Below are positions 54,461-63,483 of a stretch of DNA of 64,000 bases, piece by piece (within the stretch, counting starts at the first letter, position 1; each line of letters opens with the position of its first letter). The translations under genes were made by a program, and so were the position numbers. The notes under the pieces are model-generated. The model saw only the letters and a list, made by a program, of their open reading frames with translations. It ran no database searches and was not told the DNA's origin. The stretch spans positions 806,001-870,000 of the forward strand of contig NZ_WIPK01000001.1 in assembly GCF_012922555.1 (NCBI RefSeq). The letters run 5' to 3'. The DNA is from Paraclostridium dentum. GTDB lineage: Bacteria > Bacillota > Clostridia > Peptostreptococcales > Peptostreptococcaceae.

Positions 54461-54802
54461 TTATACTGAGTATAACCATAGTTTATCTACCCATTTTATA
54501 CTAGTATCATTATTTTTTAAATTCTTACATAGTAACAAAATAACTTGTTCATCTCGATCAAACAACTCATAAATTATTTCATTAGGTTTATGTTTATCAT
54601 GTATTTTATCAACGTACTCTACTCTTTCTCTAAAAAGTTTTGGCAATGTGTAATGTATATTTAATAGTTGTTCTGCTAAAACAACTATATCTTCTCTTTC
54701 TAAGCCCTTTACCAATATATGTTCTGGTATGTACTGCTTATATATATTGAATACTTTATCCATTATTAAATCTTTAAATTTTAAAAAAACATTTCCACTC
54801 AA
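54461..54802 (-). CDS. Hypothetical protein, 113 aa
   Basis: A soluble, mostly helical protein without a recognised domain. It starts at TTG 54802, about 8 bases after GGGGAG. It is charged, with a tryptophan-rich end (IKWVDKLWLYSV). It precedes the lipoprotein gene by about 21 bases, so the two are likely co-expressed. The function is unknown. Confidence 0.68.
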   Translation of the reverse strand: MSGNVFLKFKDLIMDKVFNIYKQYIPEHILVKGLEREDIVVLAEQLLNIHYTLPKLFRERVEYVDKIHDKHKPNEIIYELFDRDEQVILLLCKNLKNNDTSIKWVDKLWLYSV

Positions 54803-54944
54803 AATTAGCTCTCCCCTTTATATGAATATCTATTTCTCTCTGACATCGTCATTTAATTATATACACATTTTTTATCTTTTTCAATCAATATAATTCATTT
54901 TATCTTGCTAATATACATGTTCGTCCTAAATAAAAAAAAGAAAA

Positions 54945-54970
54945 AATACCAGTAATAAATATCTGGTATT
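54945..54970 (-). terminator. Terminator of the Spo0M-like gene
   Basis: AATACCAG pairs with CTGGTATT. On the minus strand a long U-rich run (from the A-tract at 54932-54944) follows. Confidence 0.75.
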
Positions 54971-55042
54971 GTATTGTGTATTTCAATATTAAATTTATAT
55001 TTTTTGACATGGAAGTTTTTCTTCCTATACTATATGTTTATG

Positions 55043-55729
55043 CTAAATTTTAAATTTAATAACAGAATATATTTTATTAGTTAAATAATTTAAATCATTT
55101 ATATATTTATATTCAAATGTAACTTTTATATTTTGATTTAAATATACTTCTATAAACTCATTTTTTTGCTTAAAAAAAATTTCAATATCATTTTCATTTT
55201 GATCCAAAGCTTCTTTCAATTTTCTGAATTTAAAGCACTGAATAAATGGTAAATTATCATATTTGTTTTCTGTATATTTATTCTCTACTTCTATTAAAGA
55301 AAACCCTAAATTTTCTATAACATAAATTGTATTTTCTATGTATTTTGGAGGTAATATATCTATATAATATTTTTCTTCTAATTTATTTTTACCATTTTCT
55401 TTTAAACATGTCTTTATCCATATATGACTTTTGTGTATTGATACTGGAACTTTTTTATTTATCTTAAATTTAAATGGAACTTTTACTAATCCACCCTCAG
55501 TTATACTTTTGTCTAAATTTATTTCTACCTTTTGTAAAACTACTTTTTTTCCGCCTATATTTTTATATTTATCTTTAATATAGTTAGTTTTTATATATAT
55601 TTTTATATCATGTAATTTTTTATTTAAATCCAAACCACTTAAAACGCAAACTCCTTCTATATCTTCATCTGGATATATTTCTCTTGAGTTTATAAATGTT
55701 TTTAATTTAATTTCATTTAAATTACTCAT
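55043..55729 (-). CDS. Spo0M-like sporulation-control protein (arrestin fold)
   Basis: A 228-aa protein that resembles Spo0M in its N-terminal two thirds: REIYPDEDIEGVCVLSGLDL, then beta-strands, EGGLVKVPFKFKINKKVPVS and HKSHIWIKTCL. In Bacillus, Spo0M influences sporulation efficiency and cell division; the mechanism is not settled. The C-terminal 60 residues are divergent. The protein is shorter than Bacillus Spo0M (about 258 aa). AGGGGGAG precedes the ATG. Confidence 0.78.
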   Translation of the reverse strand: MSNLNEIKLKTFINSREIYPDEDIEGVCVLSGLDLNKKLHDIKIYIKTNYIKDKYKNIGGKKVVLQKVEINLDKSITEGGLVKVPFKFKINKKVPVSIHKSHIWIKTCLKENGKNKLEEKYYIDILPPKYIENTIYVIENLGFSLIEVENKYTENKYDNLPFIQCFKFRKLKEALDQNENDIEIFFKQKNEFIEVYLNQNIKVTFEYKYINDLNYLTNKIYSVIKFKI

Positions 55730-56292
55730 GTACTCCCCCTATTTAAAAATACTCTTTACTATATTATTAATTATATTTCCCTCTAAAATATGCTTATTTA
55801 AGCAAAATAAAAGGATATATACAGAACTTTAAAGTCCAACATATAATCCCTTATTTTGTTTCGGTATAATAAATTTATTTAACAAATAATAATTTTTAAC
55901 TGTATAATATATCCCGCCTAAAACTTATATTATTTACATAAAAAAGCTAGCTATAGGTGCAACAGCAGTAACAACAAATGCTATTATTATTAAAAATATA
56001 GCAACTCTTTTCATTCCTAAGTTTTTTGATTTTTTTTCTTGTTTTATCATTTTAACCTATCCTTTCAGTTATAACGTTAATTTGTACATTTTATTATACA
56101 ACTTACAAATATATTAATCAAAAAAATTTTGTATTTAAATTAATCCAATTTTAATTCAAACATAATAATTTATTAAAAAATATTTATATTTACTCTACAC
56201 TATTAATATAGTATTATTCTATACTATTTTAAAAAAACCTTTATATTTATAGTGTCAAAATTAATATTTTTAACTTTCATAAAACTTATATT
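55730..56292. other. 563-base stretch holding a 38-aa gene and a hairpin
   Basis: Besides the 38-codon gene at 55934-56050 there is an imperfect long hairpin at 55803-55858 (CAAAATAA-type ends around the palindrome ACTTTAAAGT), which may terminate that gene. From 56051 to 56292 the DNA is AT-rich with nothing recognised. Confidence 0.5.
55934..56050 (-). CDS. Small single-span membrane protein, 38 aa (DUF4044-like)
   Basis: ATG at 56050, 8 bases after AAAGGA; TAA at 55934-55936. A basic N-terminus (IKQEKKSKNLGMKR) is followed by one membrane helix (VAIFLIIIAFVVTAVAPIAS). The layout matches the very short DUF4044-type membrane proteins of Firmicutes, whose role is unknown. The family link is tentative because the protein is so short. 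Confidence 0.65.
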   Translation of the reverse strand: MIKQEKKSKNLGMKRVAIFLIIIAFVVTAVAPIASFFM

Positions 56293-57489
56293 CTAATTTA
56301 TATGTTCTAACTCTAAAACTTTATTTATGCATTTATCATCTTTTACATTTTTAGTTCTTTCACAGTTATTTATTTCAAAATCAGGAATAGTTTTAACTTC
56401 CTCATCACATATTCCATCTTTATTTAAATACATTCCACTAGCCATTCTAACTATCAAGCCACTATTTTTCAATTCAAACAAAGCAGGGTCTAATCCACCC
56501 CCATCTCCTCCAGTGGTACCTCCTATCAAAGTTGCAAATTTAGATTCTTTACAAAACATAGCAAAGAATTCTGATGATGAATATACCTTTTTATCAGTAA
56601 GTAAATATATATTACCTTTAAAATTCAAATTATTACTAGCTTTTATTGTATAAGACGTATTTTCAAATCCATCGAATTTATTAAAAATTTCTTTTGGCGC
56701 ATTTTTTCTTATACTCTGAGGTAATTTATCAATAGGGTTTAATTTTATTTTTCTTTCATCCGTATAATTTTTTATTAATTCACTTTTGTTTCTATAAGCT
56801 CTATAACCACTTATTTTAATATCATCATTTATAAGCTTTGAAACAATTCCTTGCCAATAACTATCACTCCCACCTTTATTTCCTCTTATATCTATAATTA
56901 AAGCCTTGTAATTCTCTAGTGTTTTTATATAATCTCCAATCATATTTAAATCATTTTTCATAGAACCATGTTGTGGTGCCATAGATGGTAAATACATATA
57001 TCCAACACTACCATTTACTACATCTTGTAAAACTAATTCTTTTTTTAAAAAACTACCATCACAAATTTTAATTTCTGATTTTATATTATCGTATCTTTCT
57101 ATAACTTTTTTATCATTAAGAAAATCATACCAATTATTTTTCGAATATGCTTTTTTAAACATTTCATATCTTTTTTTATTATTTATTACCTCGGTATGCT
57201 TATTTCCTAATTCTGATAATATATCCGACATCTCAGCTACAAATTCATCATCATTTTTAGTATTTTTAATTCTCTTTATATATTTATTCTTGTTAGATAT
57301 CCAGTCTTTTCCACTTAATCTTGTATTTACATCTAAATATGGATATCCTTCTTTTATTGTATTATACATATACTTAAAATCACTTACTTTTTCAGTTGTA
57401 GATAATTGATCCGATTTACTGTATACCTTATTTCCAAAGATAACTATAGATCCAAAAACAATTATTAAAAATAATAATTTCTTTTTCAT
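56293..57489 (-). CDS. S41-family C-terminal processing peptidase-like protein
   Basis: A 398-aa exported serine peptidase. A signal segment (KKKLLFLIIVFGSIVIFG) precedes a helical N-terminal region. The tail-specific protease core has ALIIDIRGNKGGSDSYWQG (near residue 198), KVYSSSEFFAMFCKES with the candidate nucleophile Ser, and LIGGTTGGDGGGLDPALFEL. No PDZ domain is obvious. It probably acts on wall-side peptides; the substrate is unknown. AAGGAAG precedes the ATG. Confidence 0.88.
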   Translation of the reverse strand: MKKKLLFLIIVFGSIVIFGNKVYSKSDQLSTTEKVSDFKYMYNTIKEGYPYLDVNTRLSGKDWISNKNKYIKRIKNTKNDDEFVAEMSDILSELGNKHTEVINNKKRYEMFKKAYSKNNWYDFLNDKKVIERYDNIKSEIKICDGSFLKKELVLQDVVNGSVGYMYLPSMAPQHGSMKNDLNMIGDYIKTLENYKALIIDIRGNKGGSDSYWQGIVSKLINDDIKISGYRAYRNKSELIKNYTDERKIKLNPIDKLPQSIRKNAPKEIFNKFDGFENTSYTIKASNNLNFKGNIYLLTDKKVYSSSEFFAMFCKESKFATLIGGTTGGDGGGLDPALFELKNSGLIVRMASGMYLNKDGICDEEVKTIPDFEINNCERTKNVKDDKCINKVLELEHIN

Positions 57490-57997
57490 TTAATTCACTT
57501 CCTTATTGCACTAATAACCTTAAACATTGTAACATCCCTTTCCAACAAAATCCAGGTTGCTAATTAATCATTTAAAAAGTTATTTAAATTATGTTAAAAT
57601 TTATATTTTTTAATATAATCCTTAGTATTCTCTATTTTTCAATAAAATTATGTACATATTTAGTTAAAAAAAATACTACCATAAAATTATGGTAGCACTT
57701 AATAAAAGAGTAGTTATATAATATTTTTTCAGATTTTATTTACCCTATTAATTAATGTAATTTTCAAAATCAATAGATATTATATTATATTATAATTAGA
57801 AAAATTATGCAATATTTATATGAATTTTTTTATTTATTTATTAAAATTTAACATATATTCTGTTTAACCCTTAACCTATAAATATTATAATTTATATAGT
57901 AGGATATTTTTAATCAATTTCATATATACTTCATGTTTAAATATTAAACTAATACTAACCATTTACTAAGTCTAACTTTTAACAGGAGGATCCTAAA
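57490..57997. other. 508-base non-coding stretch between divergent genes
   Basis: AT-rich DNA between the leftward S41 gene and the rightward 105-aa gene. The only structure seen is the minus-strand terminator at 57665-57695. No reading frame looks coding. Confidence 0.5.
57665..57695 (-). terminator. Orphan minus-strand terminator upstream of the S41 gene
   Basis: CTACCATAA (57676-57684) pairs with TTATGGTAG (57687-57695). On the minus strand TATTTTTTTT follows. No gene ends here; it lies about 180 bases before the S41 start, so it may attenuate that gene or end a small RNA. Confidence 0.6.
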
Positions 57998-58315
57998 ATG
58001 AAAATTAACTTTTTACCAAGAACTAAATTAGGACAGTATAGCGTAATAATTATGGCTTTAACTCTAATATTTTTTATAGTTGGTTCTTTAATGTCTTGGG
58101 ATTTTTCTTATTACGGATTTAAGTTTATAGCAAAAAATCAAATTCATATAGCTGTATTATTTATTATATTCATCCTGGGAGTCCTAGCTTGTGCTTTAGG
58201 TTTTATAGCTATAGATAAAAAAAGAGATAAATCAATTTTAGTACTTATCTCTATAATATTAGGAATAAATAATATTGTTGGATTCTTTAGTTTTATTGCA
58301 CATATATTTATATAA
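57998..58315 (+). CDS. Small membrane protein, 105 aa
   Basis: Four hydrophobic helices are likely (about 15-31, 47-70, 79-93 and the C-terminal end), joined by short basic loops such as IDKKRDKS. AGGAGG lies before the ATG. No family recognised. The strong ribosome site and a 22-bp terminator right at the stop support expression as a single gene. Confidence 0.75.
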   Translation: MKINFLPRTKLGQYSVIIMALTLIFFIVGSLMSWDFSYYGFKFIAKNQIHIAVLFIIFILGVLACALGFIAIDKKRDKSILVLISIILGINNIVGFFSFIAHIFI

Positions 58316-58366
58316 TAATAAAAGTATAGGCTATATAAAAAGTTTATAGCCTATACTTTTATTATT
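58314..58366 (+). terminator. 22-bp perfect terminator overlapping a stop codon
   Basis: Arms 58314-58335 and 58345-58366 are exactly complementary with a 9-nt loop. The rest of the gap to 58555 is AT-rich and shows nothing further. Confidence 0.9.
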
Positions 58367-58555
58367 TTAGTTTAAATTTTATTAATAAATTCATATAAAA
58401 ATTTTTTCCGAATAAAATTATCATAAGCTTTTTAGTATATAATTCGCACCACTTCGAACTATATATATGTTAATAATAATTAAGTAAACTTCATATGTTA
58501 GTTTTATTAATATTTTTATGAAAACTTTTCTTTTTATTTTTTTATTCTAAGCTTC

Positions 58556-58590
58556 ATGTTGTTGACAACATATCTATGTAAGAGTAGTAT
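58556..58590 (+). promoter_or_regulatory. nhaA promoter with overlapping inverted repeat
   Basis: TTGACA (58562-58567) and TAGTAT (58585-58590) are 17 bases apart. The -35 sits inside a short inverted repeat, ATGTTG-TTGA-CAACAT (58556-58571), a possible regulator site. Confidence 0.6.
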
Positions 58591-58652
58591 ACCTTAATGT
58601 AATGTTAATTATATATATGTTTTTAAAACTATTAGGGGGGATAATTAATTTT

Positions 58653-59844
58653 ATGAAATCTAATATAAAAAATATAGTATCTTCTGAGGTGTTTACCAGG
58701 AAGCTTACTTATATGTGCAACTATAATTTCTATAACCTTAGCAAATAGTCCATTTTCATCTGTTTATCATCATCTATTGGGAGAATTCAAATTTTTAGGT
58801 CACTTTAATATACATATGTTAGTAAATGATTTTTTAATGGCTATATTCTTTTTATTAGTAGGACTAGAAATAAAACATGAATTACTATATGGAAATTTAT
58901 CTAGCTTCAAAAAAGCTTCTTTTCCTATATTTTCAGCATTGGGTGGAGTGATTGTTCCAGCAATTATATTTATGGTATTTAATAAAGGGACTCAATTTGA
59001 AGCTGGCGTTGGAATTCCAATTTCAACTGACATAGCTTTTGCTGTAGGTATTTTTATGATACTAAAAAACAAATTAAATCCAGCTTTAAAAATATTCTTA
59101 CTTTCTTTAGCTGTTGTAGATGATTTAATCTCTATATTTGTAATTGGATTTTTGTATTCTTCTAATATAAATTTTAAATTTTTATATTTAGCACTGTTTT
59201 TTACTTGTATTCTAATATACATGAACATAAGACTTAGAATCAATAAAATTTATCCATATTTGATAATTGGATTTTTTATATGGGGACTTATATATTTAAG
59301 TGGTGTTCACGCTACTATAAGTGGTGTTTTAATTGCAATATCAATTCCATCTACCAAGCTTAGAAATGAAAAAAAAACTATTTCATATAAGTTAGAACAT
59401 AAATTAAGTCCATTGTGCAATTTGTTTATACTACCGCTATTCGCTTTAGCAAATACTGCAATAACCCTAAATTTAAATATAGACATTTCTAGTAGTGATA
59501 CTTTAATCAAAGGAATTATAGCTGGACTATCAATAGGAAAGCCGTTAGGTATAATGACATTTGCATTTATAGCAACAATGCTAGGTCTTACAGAAAAGCC
59601 TAAGGGCTCAACTTGGTTATCAATCTTCTCTGTATCAATACTTGCCGGGGTAGGCTTTACAATGTCTATATTCATCTCAGAAATAGCTTTTGCTAATAAC
59701 CCTGAGTTTGTAAGTATTGCTAAAATTTCTATATTGTTAGCATCCTTAATTTCAATAATTTCAACTTATATAATAGCTACTTTTGCTAGCAAAAATACTG
59801 CGTTTAACAAAAACTATACATTTAAACATAAAAAGACTGCTTAA
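58653..59844 (+). pseudogene. nhaA: Na+/H+ antiporter NhaA with an N-terminal frameshift
   Basis: ATG 58653 (GGGGGG upstream) begins SNIKNIVSSEVFT, but an extra C in the CC at 58696-58697 shifts the frame and a stop follows 18 codons later. Removing one C restores TGSLLICATIISITLANSPF and joins the open frame, which then runs uninterrupted to 59844. It has family motifs MAIFFLLVGLEIKHELLYG, VGIPISTDIAFAVGIFMIL and LAVVDDLISIFVIG (the ion-binding Asp pair). A single base decides whether the gene works. Confidence 0.9.
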
Positions 59845-59888
59845 AATAAAAGGATTGAAACAATAACTTGTTTCAATCCTTTTATTTT
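59843..59888. terminator. 21-bp perfect bidirectional terminator
   Basis: AAAATAAAAGGATTGAAACA-type arms (59843-59863 and 59868-59888) around TAAC, between nhaA and the converging splB. Confidence 0.88.
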
Positions 59889-59892
59889 TTCG

Positions 59893-60915
59893 CTATATAA
59901 TATACTTAATTTCACTTTTAGGAAATTCATTTAGTATGTTCTCTTTAAAAAATTCTTTCATATCTAATAACTGTTCTTTTGTGTATACGTATTTACCATA
60001 TCCAAATTGTCCATATTTAAACGTTCTGTGATCATCAACCATCGTAAGAGTAGTTTCTGGGAAAATTTCTATTATCCTATTTTTTGCTTTAGTCGTATAT
60101 CGATGAGAAATAACTTCAAAAGTCAGTGTTTCATGATAATTTTCAGGTAATGTATCCTTTATATGTTTTATTAATTTTTTATAGTCATATTTCCAGTTTT
60201 CGTATAAAAAAACTGGTGCAATTATAAATCCTATTTTATACCCAGCTTTAGCTGCTTTTGCAGCAGCTTCAATTCTTTTATTAGAAGATGCCGTATAATG
60301 CTCATAAGAATCTATTATTTTAGGCGTATTTATACTAAATCTTATTTCTGTATGATTATTATGATTTATATTTAAAAGACTGTCTATATCGCTATATTTA
60401 GTTACAAATCTAAATCTTCCTTTATCTTCTTTTCCAAAAAATTCTATTACACGCTTTAGTGAATTTGTATAAGGTTCTAATGGAATTGGGTCTGACGTTG
60501 CAGATCCCTCGAATATAGTTATCTCTGGCTCTCTTTCATCAATATACTTTTTAGTTTGATTTAATACATCATCCATGTTTACAAAAACTTTTACAAATGG
60601 TTTATCTCCTAATTGTGTATTTAAATAACAGTATTCACACCTACCCATACATCCACTTACAATTGGCAATTGATAGTGTGCTGAAGGTTTACAGGTTTGA
60701 AACTTTAAGCTACTTCTTTTTCCAACAACTAAAGTTTCTTTTCCTGATCTGTATTGTTCAAATAAATTTTCTCCTGGAATGTTGCTCTTTACCCTATTTG
60801 ATGTTAATTGTATAATTTCTACATTTTTATTGTCTTTCACCATGTCATAAATTTTTTTTCCAATGTATGTATCTATTGAGCCTTTTTCAAATATAACTCT
60901 TCTAGGATTAAACAT
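59893..60915 (-). CDS. splB: Spore photoproduct lyase
   Basis: A radical-SAM enzyme that reverses the thymine dimer (spore photoproduct) during germination. The 340-aa protein has the cluster motif C-x3-C-x2-C in SGCMGRCEYCYLNTQ (near residue 90), the N-terminal FNPRRVIFEKGSIDTYIG typical of SplB, and EGSATSDPIPLEPYTNSL. ATG 60915 follows GAGAGGTG. It lies directly downstream of an alpha/beta SASP gene, whose product favours formation of this photoproduct in spores. Confidence 0.95.
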   Translation of the reverse strand: MFNPRRVIFEKGSIDTYIGKKIYDMVKDNKNVEIIQLTSNRVKSNIPGENLFEQYRSGKETLVVGKRSSLKFQTCKPSAHYQLPIVSGCMGRCEYCYLNTQLGDKPFVKVFVNMDDVLNQTKKYIDEREPEITIFEGSATSDPIPLEPYTNSLKRVIEFFGKEDKGRFRFVTKYSDIDSLLNINHNNHTEIRFSINTPKIIDSYEHYTASSNKRIEAAAKAAKAGYKIGFIIAPVFLYENWKYDYKKLIKHIKDTLPENYHETLTFEVISHRYTTKAKNRIIEIFPETTLTMVDDHRTFKYGQFGYGKYVYTKEQLLDMKEFFKENILNEFPKSEIKYII

Positions 60916-61054
60916 TTTTTCACCTCTCAAAATTAATTATTTCTTATAGCTTCTCCAATTTTGCTTAAAGTAAAAGATTCCATGTTAATAATTCATAAAT
61001 AATTAATAATAAAGTATATAAAAATATTTAGTAAACGTAATTTTATTAAGTACA

Positions 61055-61090
61055 AAAAATGCAATAGTTTTAACCTATTGCATTTTTATT
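61055..61090 (-). terminator. Terminator of the SASP gene
   Basis: AAAAATGCAATAG pairs with CTATTGCATTTTT around a 7-nt loop, a few bases after the stop. Confidence 0.88.
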
Positions 61091-61097
61091 AATTAAC

Positions 61098-61340
61098 TTA
61101 TTTTTCTTTGTTCATTTTCATAAGAATTTCTTCACCTTTAGAAACTAATGATTTAGTCATAGCTCCTCCAACTTGTTCTCCAGCAAGAACGTTTTTAGAT
61201 ATTCCTTCTATAGTATTTTGAGGTGCATTACTTTCAACTTTACCACTTAGCATATTATAGTTATATCCAAGTTCATTAGCTATTTCCATTTTAAACATAT
61301 TTAAAGCTTGTTTTGCATTGCTGTTTATTGTTTTACTCAT
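61098..61340 (-). CDS. Small acid-soluble spore protein, alpha/beta type
   Basis: An 80-aa DNA-binding spore protein. MFKMEIANELGYNYNMLSGK contains the germination-protease cleavage region (EIANELG), and VGGAMTKSLVSKGEEILMKM is the second conserved helix. Such proteins coat spore DNA and shift UV damage to spore photoproduct. ATG 61340 lies 9 bases after AAAGGA; earlier in-frame ATGs lie on or right after that site. A sigma-G-like promoter precedes it. Confidence 0.94.
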   Translation of the reverse strand: MSKTINSNAKQALNMFKMEIANELGYNYNMLSGKVESNAPQNTIEGISKNVLAGEQVGGAMTKSLVSKGEEILMKMNKEK

Positions 61341-61375
61341 TAACATACATCCTTTCATTTGTTTTACTTATACAA

Positions 61376-61405
61376 TAGGATGCACTTAATTTTAAATATA
61401 ATTCA
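61376..61405 (-). promoter_or_regulatory. Sigma-G-like promoter of the SASP gene
   Basis: On the minus strand TGAATT (61400-61405) and CATCCTA (61376-61382) are 17 bases apart, close to the sigma-G pattern (-10 CATnnTA). Forespore expression is what the gene's role requires. Confidence 0.7.
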
Positions 61406-61426
61406 ATGGATTATATTTAAAATTAA
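61386..61426. repeat. 17-bp perfect inverted repeat over the SASP promoter
   Basis: TTAATTTTAAATATAAT (61386-61402) and its exact complement (61410-61426) around TCAATGG. The -35 of the sigma-G-like promoter falls at the loop side, so the repeat covers the promoter DNA. Confidence 0.75.
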
Positions 61427-61430
61427 ATCT

Positions 61431-61460
61431 AAAAAAGACTCCTATATAGGAGCCTTTTAA
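61431..61460 (-). terminator. Terminator of the transaldolase-like gene
   Basis: AAAAAAGACTCCTATATAGG with the mirrored GGAGCCTTTT forms the stem; the palindrome CTCCTATATAGGAG is its core. Confidence 0.8.
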
Positions 61461-61481
61461 TATTGTAAACAAAATTTCATA

Positions 61482-62126
61482 TTATTTTCCTTGTTTTTCA
61501 TAGTCACTTAAAAACTTAGCTATTCCTATGTCTGTTAAAGGATGTTTAGCTATTTGTTCTAAAACTTTAAATGGTATAGTCGCTATATCAGATCCTGCCA
61601 TAGCACACTCTGATACATGTATTGGATTTCTTATACTTGCAGAAATTATTTCTGTTTGCATATTATGAACTTCAAATATGTTTGCTATTTCACTTATAAG
61701 CTCTACTCCTATAGCACCTATATCATCTAATCTTCCTACAAATGGACTTACATAAGTTGCCCCTGCTTTAGCTGCAAGTAATGCTTGTTGTGATGAGAAT
61801 ATTAATGTAACATTTGTTTTTATTCCTTTTTCAGTTAATATCTTAACTGCCTTTAATCCCTCTATACACATAGGTATTTTTATAACTATGTTTTTATGTA
61901 GTTTAACTAATTCCATAGCTTCTTCAACCATTTTATCACACTCTAAACTTATTACTTCCGCACTTATAGGTCCATCCACTATACTACATATTTCATTTAT
62001 AACTTCTTGAAGATCTCTACCTTCTTTAGCTATAAGAGATGGATTTGTTGTTACCCCATCTATTATACCCCAAGTATTTGCTTCCTTTATTTCATTTATA
62101 TTAGCTGTATCTATAAATATTTTCAT
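61482..62126 (-). CDS. Fructose-6-phosphate aldolase / TalC-type transaldolase
   Basis: A 214-aa short transaldolase-family enzyme. [20 protein letters not shown] and [15 protein letters not shown] open the barrel. The Schiff-base Lys lies in [19 protein letters not shown] (near 84), followed by [33 protein letters not shown] and IIAASIR-like [12 protein letters not shown]. It may act in pentose or deoxyribose-derived sugar metabolism. AAAGGAG precedes the ATG. NupC and a nucleoside phosphorylase lie upstream in the same direction. Confidence 0.92.
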   Translation of the reverse strand: MKIFIDTANINEIKEANTWGIIDGVTTNPSLIAKEGRDLQEVINEICSIVDGPISAEVISLECDKMVEEAMELVKLHKNIVIKIPMCIEGLKAVKILTEKGIKTNVTLIFSSQQALLAAKAGATYVSPFVGRLDDIGAIGVELISEIANIFEVHNMQTEIISASIRNPIHVSECAMAGSDIATIPFKVLEQIAKHPLTDIGIAKFLSDYEKQGK

Positions 62127-62147
62127 TTTTATGTCTCCTTTTTATTT

Positions 62148-63431
62148 TTATAAAGCTACTATTGCTCCTACTATTAACGCACTTAAAACACTTACACAGA
62201 ATCCACCTATCATACCTCTAAATGCTAATTCTGCTAGTTGTCCTCTTTTTTCAGGACAGAATACTGATATACCTGATATACAAATTCCCATACTAGATAT
62301 ATTTGCAAAACCTGTTAAAGATATCGCCATCATTAATCCAGTTCTATAGTCAAGAGTGTTTAATATTTGTCCTAATTCTCCAAAAGCAACAAATTCATTT
62401 AAAGCTAATTTACTTCCTAATAATTGTCCTGCTGTTAATATACTTTCTTTTGGTATTCCCATGAAAAATCCTATAGGTGCAAATACATAAGATAATATAC
62501 CTTCTAATGATAACCCTACAATTGAAAGTCCTCCATTAACTAATGCAACTAAGGCTATTATAGCTATTAATGATGCTCCAATTCCAAGTGCCATATGCAT
62601 TCCATCAGTAGCACCTTGAGATATCGCTTCCATTATATTACTATTATTTCCTTTATTATCTATTGTTACCTCATCACTATTTATTGTAGTTGCAGCACAT
62701 TCTACAACAGCAATAGTGTCTGTTCCATTTTCAGTTTCTACTGTTTCACTACTTACTTTTTCAACTTCATATACTTTTTCTGGAAGTATTATTTTAGATA
62801 TTATTATACTTCCTAAAGGAACTAAAGCTCCTCCTATCAATAAATATTGCATTGGAATTCCAAGACCTGCATATCCACCAAGAACAGTAGCTGACATACT
62901 ACCCATTCCTGATATTAGAACTAACATTATCTCACTTTCAGTCATACCAGATAAATATTTACTTACAAGTATAGGTGACTCTGTCTGCCCTAAAAACATA
63001 TTTGCAACTGCCACGAAACTTTCTACTTTACTTGTTCCTAATACTTTTTCTATTGCTCCTCCTATAAGCTTAACAACAAAACCTATAAGACCTATATAAT
63101 AAAGTGCTGCTACAAGTGCAGATATAAATATTATATTACCTAAAACTTGAATACCAAATATCATTCCTGTTGGTGCACCTGCATCTGCTAAAGGTCCAAA
63201 TACAAATCCAAGACCTTGTGCTCCATAACTTAATACTTTTGTTACAACGTCTGATATTTTTTCTATCCCCATTCTTCCTAAAGGAAACTTTAATAATAGA
63301 AATGCTAAAACTACTTGAATTCCTAAAGCTTTTAATATCATCTTTTTGTTGACATCTTTTTTATTTGGAGATACTAAATATAATCCTCCTAATAAAAGAG
63401 CTATCCCTACTATATTTAACACTATTGCCAT
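62148..63431 (-). CDS. nupC: Concentrative nucleoside transporter (NupC family)
   Basis: A 427-aa nucleoside-cation symporter. It has about ten helices with CNT motifs: GFVFGPLADAGAPTGMIFGI, VANMFLGQTESPILVSKYL (the nucleoside/ion site), MSATVLGGYAGLGIPMQYLL and KLALNEFVAFGELGQIL. A hydrophilic insert (about 225-270) is longer and more acidic than usual. It should import nucleosides for the adjacent phosphorylase. GAGGGCG precedes the ATG. Confidence 0.94.
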   Translation of the reverse strand: MAIVLNIVGIALLLGGLYLVSPNKKDVNKKMILKALGIQVVLAFLLLKFPLGRMGIEKISDVVTKVLSYGAQGLGFVFGPLADAGAPTGMIFGIQVLGNIIFISALVAALYYIGLIGFVVKLIGGAIEKVLGTSKVESFVAVANMFLGQTESPILVSKYLSGMTESEIMLVLISGMGSMSATVLGGYAGLGIPMQYLLIGGALVPLGSIIISKIILPEKVYEVEKVSSETVETENGTDTIAVVECAATTINSDEVTIDNKGNNSNIMEAISQGATDGMHMALGIGASLIAIIALVALVNGGLSIVGLSLEGILSYVFAPIGFFMGIPKESILTAGQLLGSKLALNEFVAFGELGQILNTLDYRTGLMMAISLTGFANISSMGICISGISVFCPEKRGQLAELAFRGMIGGFCVSVLSALIVGAIVAL

Positions 63432-63483
63432 TTTAATCGCCCTCGTTTTTCTATATGATAAGTTTTTTGATTGGTGTGATTTT

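Noticed and set aside
58690-58700. Programmed frameshift in nhaA
   Set aside because: There is no slippery heptamer and no stimulatory structure, and NhaA proteins are not known to use frameshifting. A C insertion is simpler.
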